NCBI GenBank assembly: GCA_030761205.1
Contig: JAULJL010000032.1
Location: 8,375,134-8,439,133 of the forward strand
Source of the DNA: Fremontodendron californicum
Taxonomy: Eukaryota; Streptophyta; Magnoliopsida; Malvales; Malvaceae
DNA length: 64,000 bases
Direction: 5' to 3'
Part shown: piece by piece, positions 11,475 through 22,047 of the stretch
How positions within the stretch are numbered: the first letter of the stretch is position 1
Layout: every line of letters starts with the position of its first letter
Notes under the pieces: model-generated
Told to the model about the DNA's origin: nothing
The model's input: only the letters and a program-made list of their open reading frames with translations
Databases searched by the model: none
Position numbers and translations under genes: made by a program

Positions 11475-12330
11475 ATGGAAAATGCATTATCACTAAGAAG
11501 CATACTTGATGCTAATAAGTTAATTGGAACGAAAGTCATTGACTGGTTTCGTAGTGTTAAGATTGTCTTGACATGGGAAAAGAAAGCTTATGTTCTTGAT
11601 GAGCCCATCCCAGATGAACCTGCTGCTGATGCAACTGAGGAGGAGAGGGTGGCCTATAGAGTTCATAGAGATGATCTCGTACAAGCAACATGTGTGATGT
11701 TGGCTAGTATGGCACCCGATCTCCAAAAGCAGCATAAGGCCATGAATGCCCAAGATATCATCCTTAACCTTAGAGAACTATTCGCTAAGGAGAATCGCAT
11801 AAGAGATTTGACATCTCAAAGGAATTGTTCCAAACAAAGATGTCAGATGGAAGCCCAATAAAGCCTCATGTGCTGAAGATGATAGGGTATATTACCCGAT
11901 TGGAGCAGATTGGATGGGTTATGGATCATGATTTAAGCATTGATCTAATCCTTTTTTCACTGCCTGAGAGCTATTCGCTGTTTGTGTTGAACTTTAACAT
12001 GAACCACTTGAAGGCTACCTTTCTAGGTTATTGAATATGCTAACATAGGCCGAGCAAACTGTTGTTAAAGACAAGTCATCTGTCCATTTAGTCTCTCCCT
12101 CTAAATCGAAAGGTAAGAAGAAAAGAAAGACTAGATGGTATGTACCTCATTATTCAAAGAGTTTGAAGCCTGATGATAGTGTTGCAAAGGAAGCAAAGGA
12201 TAAGGATAATGCTAACAAAGCTTGCTTCCATTGTGGGAAAACTGGTCATTGGAGGCGTAATTGCAAAGAGTACCTTGAGTCGAACAAAGGAAAGAAGCTG
12301 AAAGAAGTTTCAACTTCAGGTATAATTTGA
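11475..12330 (+). pseudogene. Ty1/Copia gag
   Basis: Starts MENALSLRSILDANKLIG and includes DWFRSVKIVLTWEKKAYVLDEPIP, the standard N-terminal UBN2-type Gag region of plant Copia elements (residues about 1-110). A frameshift near 11805-11830 moves the frame to one reading KMIGYITRLEQIGW and SLPESYSLFVLNFNMNHLKATF. After a stop near 12032 and another frame break, a Lys-rich segment leads into a complete zinc knuckle at about 12223-12264 (CFHCGKTGHWRRNC, C-X2-C-X4-H-X4-C). The frame ends with TGA at 12328-12330. Gag would form the capsid; at least two lesions make it a pseudogene. Confidence 0.85.
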
Positions 12331-13166
12331 TTCACTCCTCTTGGTATATGAAACCTATCATTTGGTACTAAATATGTATGACATATTGTAGGGACCAAAG
12401 GAAAGAGTAGTGAAGCTGGACCATGAAGATGGCAACAGAGTTTGATACTACATCAGAGCTTGCCAATCTTATGGGTTTTAATAAGACTTTTTAGTTATGA
12501 TTTATTTAGAAACATTTGATGTTTTCATTGGCATTATAGGCCAATGTTGAGGATATTTTATTTATGTTTTCGAAACATATTGTTTTGTTGGCATAGGATG
12601 CCATGCTTATTTAGTTTCTTCTAAAATAAATCAATTCTAGAGTAGTTCTATAACATAGTCTTATATATTATACAATTTGCAAAGTATATTGAATACCATT
12701 TAGCTTAGTGATATGGAATTCGAATTGTTGTTGAATAACATCTACATATGTAGGATCTAGTGGGAGCTATTAATAACTTTTTGAATGGTAAAATGTTATG
12801 ATAAATTGCCATTTTAGAAAAATGCAATTAGTAGGAAACGTTTCATACTTGAAAAGATTGCACGTTTATATTAAAGGTTTTTAAGACTAACTCTTTTGTT
12901 TTGGCTTGCAAAAGGAGTTATATTTGAATCATTAGCTACTAGCTAACAACTAGAGTCCAATAGTTGTTTTAGATGCAAATGAGCCATATGAATGGAATCT
13001 AGGTCTCGTTGTGATCTGAATTATTAACCTTGATAATGAGATTATCATGTATATGACAAAGCATATTCTTGATGCACTTAAGCTACATCCTTGTAAAGAC
13101 ACAATTACTAATCGAAAGAGTTCGGCATTGGATGCGTTAGTGATTGGCTTAGTGCAAGTGGGACAT
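12331..13166 (+). other. Pol-less 3' region of the Copia element
   Basis: No protease, integrase, RT or RNase H motif is visible in any frame. The segment ends in the polypurine tract AAGTGGGAC (about 13156-13164) just before the 3' LTR. It appears to be the junction left by deletion of pol. Confidence 0.65.
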
Positions 13167-13303
13167 TGTTGGTGTATGCCCTAGAGCCAATCAGATTGAG
13201 CTTGGGATACACAGTCAATAAAGCATACCCTTCACTATGATTATAGTGGTACAAGGTTTTCCTTCATATTAGTACAATAATAAGGAGTTATTAAGTACAA
13301 ATC
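13167..13303 (+). repeat. 3' LTR of the Copia element, first part
   Basis: Begins TGTTGGTGTATGCC and matches 6913-7049. It is cut after 137 bases by the Tekay-type element, whose TSD copy AAATC occupies 13299-13303. Confidence 0.9.
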
Positions 13304-15550
13304 TGTGACACCCTCGTAAGCCAGAGTTAACTCGGGTCTCCTATAACATTCTGATGGCTCGAAACTATACATGTAAAAGCCACTAGGAAGGACGGCTATC
13401 ATGTGGTATACATGTTGTATGATAGATTATAGAAATTGAGGTTAAATCGGGTGGTTAAGCGATTTGACCCTAAAGTAGTTTAAAAATTAAAACTAAAATT
13501 GGGAAGGGGAAAAGTCCATAAAATATGATACATTGAGTGGATATGATGATAATATACGATATAGAACCCATACCTATTATCAGAACAACAACCGGCATCA
13601 AATTCAAAAAAAAAAATATGCATTAGGGGTATTTTGGTTATTTTACACCCCTTTTCATTTTTAGTCCGAGAAATGGTATAAATGGACTTTTTGACTATAT
13701 AATATGGTAATATGACATTTGGATCAAATATTTGGCATTAGAACGAAAAAAACGAGACCAGAATCGGTAAAATTGGAAAATTGTGACGTTGTCGTACTTT
13801 TTCGGAAAAACGTTGTTCAAAAATTTTTGTTATCAATCCGAACACATGGATAGATGTTTTAACACCCAATAAACATGAATATGTTGAGAAAAAATGAAAA
13901 ACGAAATCTCGAACATCACGTTCTGTAGGGCATGTGCAAAAAGTCAAAGTTGGTCAACTCTTTTGACCAAGCTTAGGCAAGATTAAGAACATGGGATAAT
14001 TTCCCATAAATTTTCAGCCAAAATAAGAAGACATCACGTCTTCTTCTTACTCTTTATGCCTTAGGTATTTTCTAACCTAAAACTTTATTAAAGCTTACTA
14101 AAGTTTTCTCTCTCCTCCAAATTTCAAGGGAAATCACCAAATTTTGCAAAGATTTCACTAAGCCATAGGTAATTTCATGTTCTAAGCTTGATTTTGATAT
14201 TAGATTTTGAACAATTTATATCTATCTATGAGAAATCATTTTGGCTGAAAATTGGTGGTGGTGAACCACCATGTTGCCGCCACTTTTTCCGTTACGAGAG
14301 TTGTTCCTCCCCCTCCTTAAACCGTAAATTAGTATCGAATAGCTTTGAATGAAAATTTAGAGGCTAAAACAAGCTTGGATAAAATCCTAGCTTGCCCATA
14401 AGGTGGTGCCGCCACCTTCCTTGGTTTTTCGAGGCTACTGTTAGCTTCGTTGTTATTGTGTGAACAACTTTCCAATTGATTGTTGCTCCAAATTTTGACT
14501 CGAGCTAAGTGTAGGAATTTATTTGTAAAAATTCTTAAGTTGAAAATTTTTGAATAGCAGCTAACTAGAATAAATAGTTAGAATTTGAATGTCCCATAGT
14601 TGAGAAATATTCCCAGAATATCCTGATGATGCCATAGGTACTCATATTGCAGAGAGTTCGCCCAGGATCACGACAAAGCCACGAAAGTGCCGCTTTAACA
14701 CTCGGACTAACACAGTGAGTATTTAGATTAATCTAGGAGGTAGTTGTTATTTTATATGCATTGTTGATTGATATGGATATTGAAACACGAAAGATTGCTC
14801 GGATTACGAAAATGGTAAGTTTCGAACCTTACGCGGATCAAAGGCGTAAGTGTGGTGTTAATATGGTTACATGAGGTAAGTGTTGTGGAGTTGAATAATA
14901 ATGAATGATATTGTATAGGATGGTTGAGTATTTAAGGATAGTTAGATATTGTAGATTAAAAGGTTATGCACATAAGTTGTTTGATAAAAAATCTAAGTGA
15001 AACTGTAATGCTTTGAAAAACATAAGTAGAAATATGTTAGTATAGAGATTGTTTCCTAGCATAGTATATATATATATATATTACTCCATGATATAAGAGA
15101 ATTAATATATCATGCTATTATTGTACGGACAAGGTGAAGTCTAGGATGCTATTGTTGTACGAACAAGATGAGTTCGGGATGATATGGATAAGATAGTCCA
15201 GGGTGAAAAATATTACGGACTGGTATAAGTCCGGGATGTTTTGATGATATAGACATGAGAAATTCTTAATTAATAATTGTGGATGTATACACGTAAAATC
15301 GATTGTTAAATATTTTTGGCTACCGATTTAGGCTGGCCAATGGCCTATTTATATTCAGCACTCAGCATAGAAGATTTCATATGGGACAAATAATTTTTAT
15401 AAGTCCCAAATAAATTTCTAAATATTACTTTTCGGTTAATTAGTCATACTTGATATGTCATGTTTATGCTTTAATGAGTATACTCAGGCTTTGGAGGCAG
15501 GGGCATACCTTGTCTCTGGCCGGTCACATGCCCTGAATTTGGGTGTGACA
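13304..15550 (+). repeat. 5' LTR of the chromovirus
   Basis: About 2.25 kb, TGTGACACCC...GGGTGTGACA. It is similar along its length to 29957-32354 with many substitutions and has only two units of the ~34-bp repeat that is expanded in the 3' LTR (15113-15180). Confidence 0.9.
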
Positions 15551-15554
15551 AAGG

Positions 15555-15566
15555 TGGTATCAGAGC
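15555..15566 (+). promoter_or_regulatory. Primer-binding site, initiator tRNA-Met (chromovirus)
   Basis: TGGTATCAGAGC four bases after the LTR end, the common plant LTR-retrotransposon primer site. Confidence 0.9.
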
Positions 15567-15776
15567 ATGGTCTAGATGTCAGTGACTGCAAAAAGGGGTA
15601 GGGTAGTAGTGCGTTGCTTACAAGTAATCCCGGGATATAGGTAAGTAGTGTACTACCCCTACGGATGTGCATCATCACATGCTGATACGTCAGGTGATTT
15701 TTAAGCTAGCTAGCACATATTGAACTGTACAAATAATATTATGGAGTTACTGACATATGTTTGTTTTTTAGATACA

Positions 15777-17096
15777 ATGCCTCCTCGAACAAGAACTCGT
15801 AGACCTAGAGATACATAAGGGAACCGAGAGCTTGAGGTCCCGGATCAAATTTCTGCTAGCCCTGAGATTAGAGGCCAGAGTGGGGAGAGTAGTAGGACTG
15901 CTACTAGGGATACTACAGAGACTGAGATGAGATTTGACCGGATGGATGCTAAAATGGATGAGGTATTAAACCAGGTAGAGGCTCTGACACAGGTTGTGGT
16001 AGAGCAACAGAGGAAAATAGATCAGACCCAGCAGGTATCGCCACAATCGGTAGCTGCACCGGTAGAGTCAGAGTAAGGCCGACCAGAGGGATATCTTCAG
16101 GTTTCGTTATCTGAGTTTAAGAAGAATCAACCACCTTTGTTTACAAGGAAGAATGCTAATGCAGATTCCAATGACTTTTTGGATCAGTGTAGTAGATTGT
16201 TCATATCATTGGGATGTTCTCCGGTTCGATCTATGGAGTTAGTCAGTTTCCAGCTTAGGAGTGTAGCTGGGACATGGTATACGACCTTGCTTAAGAGACG
16301 ACGAGCTACTGATCCTCCATTAACGTGGCCAGAATTTTGTACAGAGTTTCTTCGTAGGTTCTTACCACAGAGTGTTTGCGAGGATAGGGCTCGCGAATTC
16401 GAGCAGCTCAAGCAGATAGAGACCATGACTTTGACTGATTATGAATCATATTTTCTAATCTTTCTGTATATGCGTCACAGTTGGTATCCACTGAGTATGA
16501 TAAAGCTAAAAAGTTTATGGATGGTCTTCGGGAGTATTTGTTTAGGTCAGTTCAGTTGATAGAGACATCTACATATGCTGAGGTACTGAATTCTGCTCTG
16601 AGGTTCGAGCAGCGAGCCTGAGATAGGCAGAGTGATAGGGGCCCACAAAAGAGGCCTGGATTTGGTAGACAGGGTTCTAAGACGATAGGGTCATCGGGGT
16701 CGGTTGGTGGTATCATGTCTAGAGGAGAGCCATCTACTAGTGGTGTACAAAGGGATGGGGGTCAAAACAGTCAGCATAGACCTGGTTGTCGCCCTCAGAG
16801 TTCATCAGCTGCTACTACTACTGGGGAGCTTCTACCCCATTATGTCAGATTTGTGGACGCCGACATAGAGGCGTATGTTGGAGATCAGATTTATGTTTCA
16901 AATGCGATAATTCCGGGCACATGAGGAGAGACTGCCCATTGGGCTCTGGCTCACTTCCATCAGTAGCAGCTCCACTCCCAGCTATAGCTGCACCAGGGCA
17001 GTCAGCAAGATCAGTCGCACAGCAGGCTGGTAGAGGTACTCAGGGATATTTTGCTCAGAGATGTTATTGAGTTAAATGAACCTTTGCTAGTTTCAA
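15777..17096 (+). pseudogene. Chromovirus gag
   Basis: The start ATGCCTCCTCGAACAAG gives a basic N-terminus (MPPRTRTRRPRDT) followed at once by a stop (TAA, codon 14). Later frames show the Gag core: FLDQCSRLFISLGCS, SFQLRSVAGTWYTTL and WPEFCTEFLRRFLPQSV (16137-16450), then after a frameshift near 16450 a stretch starting YDKAKKFMDGLREYLF. Two Cys-rich knuckles follow, CQICGRRHRGVC and CFKCDNSGHMRRDCP (about 16847-16940), typical of Tekay/Del Gag. Stops at about 15816 and 16075 plus two frameshifts abolish the protein. It is cut at 17096 by LOG-carrying copy 1; protease continues at 26632. Confidence 0.85.
17092..17096. repeat. Target-site duplication TTCAA (copy 1, left)
   Basis: TTCAA here and at 26632-26636 directly flank the two LTR ends of copy 1. 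Confidence 0.93.
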
Positions 17097-18592
17097 TGAT
17101 GGAGACTCAATTAAGAGTTGTAAACCCAAGTGCAGGTTATGTTCAAGTAATAAATTCTCGGGTGTCCGAGGTCGAACCACAGGGAAGCGTACTAGTAAGT
17201 ATAAGTTTATAAATATATAAGAAAAAGAAAGTAAACAAGATATTAGGGAATCAACAACAAAACAAAATAAACAAGATATTAGAGAACAAAATAAATAAAA
17301 TAACATAAAAGAAATTAAACAAAATATAAAAAACAATAAGAAAGGATGTTGAGGTTAGAGAATCCACTCTTGGTGTTATGCTAAGATTAATCTTGTTTTA
17401 TTACACAATTGAAATCCACACATAAGGGAGGTTCCAATCGGAAGGTTTAGCAATTCAGTCCAAATTGTCCAACGTCCATAGCATATGATATTATGTTCAT
17501 TTGGTGTCCTCAAAACTCATAAAAAGAGTCCAAGCATTCCTTATGCCAAGGTATATGTCTACAACAAATCAAGGTTATGAAACCAAGCATTTACTGTGCC
17601 ATTTTCATTGTCAATAATGAATCAAGATCTCTACTTTGCAAGTATGATTTTAAACCAAAAGAAAATATTATCTATGCTAGTGCTTATAAATGATGATTCA
17701 TTTTAGCTCATGTTTAAGAGACTAACCTTAGCATTTACCAAGAGCTTCACCTCATCACCTCAACAATATGATTAGCAACACATACTAGATATGAATAAAA
17801 TGAAAAGAAATGTAAGAAGCATAAGTAAATAAAAAAGAAAACTAGAGAAAGGAAAGAAGAAGAAAACTTAGAGAATTTTATTACAATGGCTATCCTACCA
17901 ATGTATCAATGTATCCCAATACTCATCCAAGGCCCTCTATTTATACACATTTTGGAGGGCTAAATGACAAGAGACAAGCTTTACAAATTTCAAAGGTAGG
18001 TATAATAGGTGGGTGCATTTTTCTAACAATTTTCGTCATATTGTATGACAATTCTGATCAGCCAGCTTGATGGTCGATTTTGTCAATGTTGGAGGCTCGA
18101 TCTGATAAAATGGTCTTCTAGAAAAATATACCCATATCAGTTACGGATCCATAGCCGTTGGAATCAGATCATTTGCGCACGTGGATCGGGAGATATGGTC
18201 AAAATACCAAAACGGTGCAGAACAGACGTCATTGCACATCAGCCAACTTGATGGTCGATTTCGCTAGGGAAAACGACTCCGTTTCAAGAAGTGTAAAACA
18301 TGAAAAAGATAGATATGCCTCTTAGCTTTGCAGGGATACAAAGTTCAGCCTTATTGCTTCAGTGAAACTCGAGATATAGCTGATATGGCAAAAGGTGTCG
18401 GAACTGGAACTGAACTGGATTTGCCCTTAATTCTAGTAATCTGAAATCACTCAAAGAAACTTGTGAAAAACACCAAATTACATAAAAATATAAAAGATCA
18501 TAAACACAATTAGACTAAACAATAATAACTCGTATTTGACACAAAACAATAATAAAACATAACTAAAAACTATATAATTATACGAGTTATCA
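17097..18592 (-). repeat. 3' LTR of copy 1
   Basis: 1,496 bp; plus strand begins TGATGGAGAC and ends GAGTTATCA, that is TGATAACTC...CTCCATCA in element orientation. A TATA box (TATAAATA in sense) lies at 17938-17945. Open frames inside (for example 17064-17336) are LTR sequence, not genes. Confidence 0.95.
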
Positions 18593-19377
18593 CACCCCCA
18601 TACTTAGATTGTTGCTAGTCCCTAGCAACGACTCAATAAAAATAAAATAAGAAAATCTAATCTAATCCATTTTCGTAGGAAATCACGGTGGCACTTAGCA
18701 TGTGACACAAGCCTTTAAACCCCTAGGTGTCCCTAGTGGACGAGTTTAGTCTCGTGAGGGTTTACTAGGACGATACCCACAAACATTGAAGACATAAGAA
18801 AAACTAAAAATAATAATTATAACTAATCCTTCCAATATAAATTAGAGATAATCATTGGACAAGTCTTAAAAACTAATCAATAGCTTAAAGAATTTCACAA
18901 AAATTTTGCTTGAATGTAAATAAATGAGTTAAGCCAATATTAACATAACATATTTCAATCAAAATAGTGTATATTCAAACTTAATCTCAACTTCTCACAT
19001 GGGATACTCTCTTGATTTTCACTCTTTAAAGTAGTGGTAAAGTGTTTACACTCAATCAATCTCATGAAAACACTTCTACCATATGCTTGCTTGTCCACCT
19101 ATTCTCCACTATTTAGATCATACAACTTCATAAATCAAGAGGTCTTTATTCAAGGTTGTAATGGGGCCAAAGGGTTATAATGTGGTTAAAGAACAAAAGG
19201 ATAAAGATATCACAAAGGTTCCAAAGAGTTCATAGATTTTAGAGACATAATAAGATCATACAAATAAAACTTCTCAAAACTCTTATAAAGCACATAATAA
19301 CATAGGCTAAATATTCATGTTGAGCCTTTGCATCATTCTAACCAACTTTGTAACATCTTTTTCTAGAAGTTCAAGAG

Positions 19378-19417
<40 letters not shown>

Positions 19418-20086
19418 GGGAATGTATTTGACAATGATCCCTTTCTTTTTCTCTTGACTTTTTCTTTTCTTTTCTTCCCCCACACTTATCTTTTGTTTCT
19501 AACCCAAATTTTCAAATAAAAATATCCCTTGTTTTTTTGCAATATGTCTCAAAATATAAAATTCATCTTTAGAACAAGGGTAAGGATATAAGTATATTTA
19601 GGCTAGGTGTAAGTTGTGGTTACCAATAAAACATCATATTTAATGTAGGCTCAAATTGGCTCACTAGTGGGGATGTTCTCTTAGAACATTAATAATGGAT
19701 GGCTGTTTGGCTCTGGTTATAATCCTAATGCCTCTATCATATTCATGTTGTCACATGTATCAATATAGTCTCAAACGGTTTAAAGCAAGTTCTAGAGAAT
19801 CATGTAATCATAAGAGCACTCAAGAAAGAAATTAGATTGATTTGTATAATGCATCAATCATTATAGGCTCAAAAACTCACAAAGATGATTATACAAGTCA
19901 GATTAAGTCTAAACATGCTTCTTTCTCAATCAACATATCATATTAACATTGGCTCATAAAAAGGTTGACATCAAGCTCAATTCTCATGAAAATCTTCTCA
20001 CTAATAAATCTGTTTTAGACTTATGCAATTCATATCTCATCATTGTATTGAAAGTAACTAAAAAAAAAAACACACTAAGTCTAAAC

Positions 20087-20126
<40 letters not shown>

Positions 20127-20407
20127 TTTTTTTTGTTTTTTTGAAGAAGAAGATTAAATCAAACTGACAAGGTATGTCTCAAGTCTCCCTTACTCAGACC
20201 TTGTTCAGAATGAATACTTCTAAATGTCTTAAAACACAACAAAATTTTTTTTTTTTTTTTTTAGCAAAATATGTCCCTTACCCCCTACTAAAATATGACA
20301 TTGTCCCCAATGTCAAATTTTAAAGGTAGAATTTAGGAGATATTACCTGCAGAGGTTGCTAACCACTTATTATAACTGAGACACAACAAACAAAATGTTA
20401 GATAATG
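18593..20407 (-). other. 3' untranslated region and polypurine tract of copy 1
   Basis: The polypurine tract is the CACCCCCA block at 18591-18600 (sense TGGGGGTG). Upstream in sense, two further purine blocks of the form TGTGGGGG occur (about 19475-19490 and 20277-20285). Long T runs on the plus strand lie at 19382-19412 and 20091-20125. The region matches 43588-45648 of copy 2 and 73-1620 of element A. No gene is seen; a small frame at 19949-20167 is a by-product of the T run. Confidence 0.8.
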
Positions 20408-21055
20408 TCACAAAGACAAAGTGCAATCCACTCCTTGCTCGTCCATATCTCTTTTTCTTTTTTCGAGCGTTTGCGAAACAACCGTAGCAGATAAACACTC
20501 ATAAGCTTGTAGCTTTTTGAGTAAATCTTCAATGGTTGTAGCAGAAATTATGGTTCTCCTTGCCTCTGAAAACATGAATCCATTATCCACAGCATTATCT
20601 AAATATGAAAGCAAATTACTAAAATAACCATTAATATTAAGCAAACCAATGGGTTTCTTATTTGTGACCAAAGATGACCAAGAAGCCACGCAAGCTATTT
20701 CTTCCAATGTACCCAGACCTCCTGGTAAAGCAATGAATGCATCGGCAGAATGGTACATGATTGTTATCCGTTCAGGGATACTCCAGACTTGTATTTCCTT
20801 ACCCACGGTAGGTCCACAAAAATCTGTGAATAGTTTTGGCACGATTCCTAGAACTGGACTTCCTCCGGCGTGTGCTGCTGTAGCGACTGCTCCCATTAAA
20901 CCCGTACTACCGCCTCCATAAATCAACTGGATCTTTTGTTGGGCAAGTATTACTCCAACTCTTATGGCTTCATCAGCGAATATGTTATTTTTCCCTGGAT
21001 AAGCACCTCCAAAGACACAAATTTTTTTAATGCGCTGGGACGAAGTGCTTTCCAT
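20408..21055 (-). CDS. LOG: LOG-family cytokinin riboside 5'-monophosphate phosphoribohydrolase, retrotransposon-borne
   Basis: A 215-residue intact protein. LOG enzymes release the free cytokinin base from cytokinin nucleotides, the direct activation step, in the cytosol and nucleus. Visible features: a Rossmann-like start with CVFGGAYPGK (13-22), YGGGSTGLMG (46-55), the conserved Arg in IPER (R96) and the family signature PGGLGTLEE (111-119) with its catalytic Glu. Length equals that of plant LOG proteins (about 200-230). Divergence from standard plant LOGs is clear (for example WSIPERITIMYH where most have an MH-x-RK-x-x-M motif). There is no intron, whereas plant LOG genes known to me have several, which points to capture through RNA. 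It lies 275 bp downstream of the zinc-finger gene within copy 1, in the position where Athila elements may carry an env-like gene. ATG was chosen because the same Met is shared with copy 2. Enzyme activity is inferred, not shown. Confidence 0.92.
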   Translation of the reverse strand: MESTSSQRIKKICVFGGAYPGKNNIFADEAIRVGVILAQQKIQLIYGGGSTGLMGAVATAAHAGGSPVLGIVPKLFTDFCGPTVGKEIQVWSIPERITIMYHSADAFIALPGGLGTLEEIACVASWSSLVTNKKPIGLLNINGYFSNLLSYLDNAVDNGFMFSEARRTIISATTIEDLLKKLQAYECLSATVVSQTLEKRKRDMDEQGVDCTLSL

Positions 21056-21330
21056 TTTTTTTTCTTTTTCGAGTGCCTGAAAGAGAATGAGTACATGGTG
21101 TAATATATAGAGGACTGAGTAGTGAATCAGACAAGAGTAATAATGTCGCCGAAAGTGTATTTGACCTGTCAGAAGAAAATGTTAACCTAACAAAAGATTT
21201 TTGCGTGATTTCAGGAAGAAAATCAAAAAGAGAAGAAAAATCAACCGTAAAAGTCAAAAGTAATAATGTCGCCGAAAGTGTATTTGGCATCTTCCTCTGG
21301 TTTTACGTCCAGAAACGGCTTAAACGCCTT

Positions 21331-21867
21331 CTATGAGTCGAGGATATGCTTCCCATCCAGTTTTCTTACAAGCTGGCAAACAGGGTCTTTTATCATCAGA
21401 TTCCCAAGATGTTGCCATTCCCTTTGGAATTGCGGCCATAAATCAAGAATTTCTCTTTGTACGTCTCCACTAGGATGCGTCTCAAGAGAAAGTTGGATAT
21501 TACCCAAATTCTCCTTACTCAGTCCATCCTTAATGAATTCAATTTTATCATCTCGATTAGAGGACGGAATCCCAATAGAACGACATTTACCGTTACACGT
21601 CCATCGTGCACACTTGTGGCAATTTGAACTCATGCGCTTTGCTCGTCGCTTCTTTGCATAAGTGCTTCTACCTGTACCTGGTAAATGCAAAACAGGAAGA
21701 TATTCATCTTCACGTACCTTGGCTTCAATTATCCAACGTATGTCTTCAGGAATCCCTTTGTTCATAAGCATTCTTAATCTTTCTAATCGAACTTGGTAAA
21801 GCTTCAGTAAAATATTCCGAGGAAAAGGAGGAAATCGTTTCTGCAATCTTTTGAGAATATCATCCAT
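21331..21867 (-). CDS. Basic Cys4 zinc-finger protein resembling plant-virus nucleic-acid-binding proteins
   Basis: A 178-residue frame. Layout: a helical, Arg/Leu-rich N-terminus (1-60), a basic block GRSTYAKKRRAKRM (66-79), then a compact Cys4 motif C83-X2-C86-X4-C91-X3-C95 followed by R-S-I-G-I, and FIKDG at 111-115. The order G-R-S-x-Y-A-basic run, Cys2 pair, second Cys pair, G-I and F-I-x-x-G is the arrangement of the cysteine-rich nucleic-acid-binding proteins of carlaviruses and related Betaflexiviridae (Pfam Carla_C4 / Viral_NABP), several of which suppress RNA silencing or act in the nucleus. The C-terminal 80 residues are unlike the short viral tails and are unassigned. The frame is open in copy 1 and copy 2. 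Homology is judged from motif pattern only; an unrelated plant zinc-finger origin remains possible. Confidence 0.7.
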   Translation of the reverse strand: MDDILKRLQKRFPPFPRNILLKLYQVRLERLRMLMNKGIPEDIRWIIEAKVREDEYLPVLHLPGTGRSTYAKKRRAKRMSSNCHKCARWTCNGKCRSIGIPSSNRDDKIEFIKDGLSKENLGNIQLSLETHPSGDVQREILDLWPQFQREWQHLGNLMIKDPVCQLVRKLDGKHILDS

Positions 21868-22047
21868 CCTGAAAAAAAATGAAAAAGAAATTGAAAGAGA
21901 AATTTATATACAATATCAGTTTTGTGGGTAGCTGATGGAACCGACTTAAATAATCACGGAGTACCGTTATCCGCCTTTTAACCGGGGTTAAAAAAAAACT
22001 GTATTTTTTTTTTTTTTTTTGGAAATTAGTAAAAATTATATTTACAT

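Noticed and set aside
17064..17336. Hydrophobic small protein repeated at 25085-25375, 38665-38988 and 46853-47248
   Set aside because: All four are the T-rich end of the family LTR read through; the hydrophobicity comes from TTT/CTT codons.
18045..18251. 68-residue frame repeated at 26084-26290 and 37801-38007
   Set aside because: LTR sequence only; position and repetition follow the LTRs.
19949..20167. Phe-rich small frame
   Set aside because: Arises from a 35-base T run in the 3' untranslated region of copy 1.
21266..21661. Frame antisense to the zinc-finger gene (and 42104-42625)
   Set aside because: Antisense shadow; the other strand has the coherent basic and Cys4 pattern.
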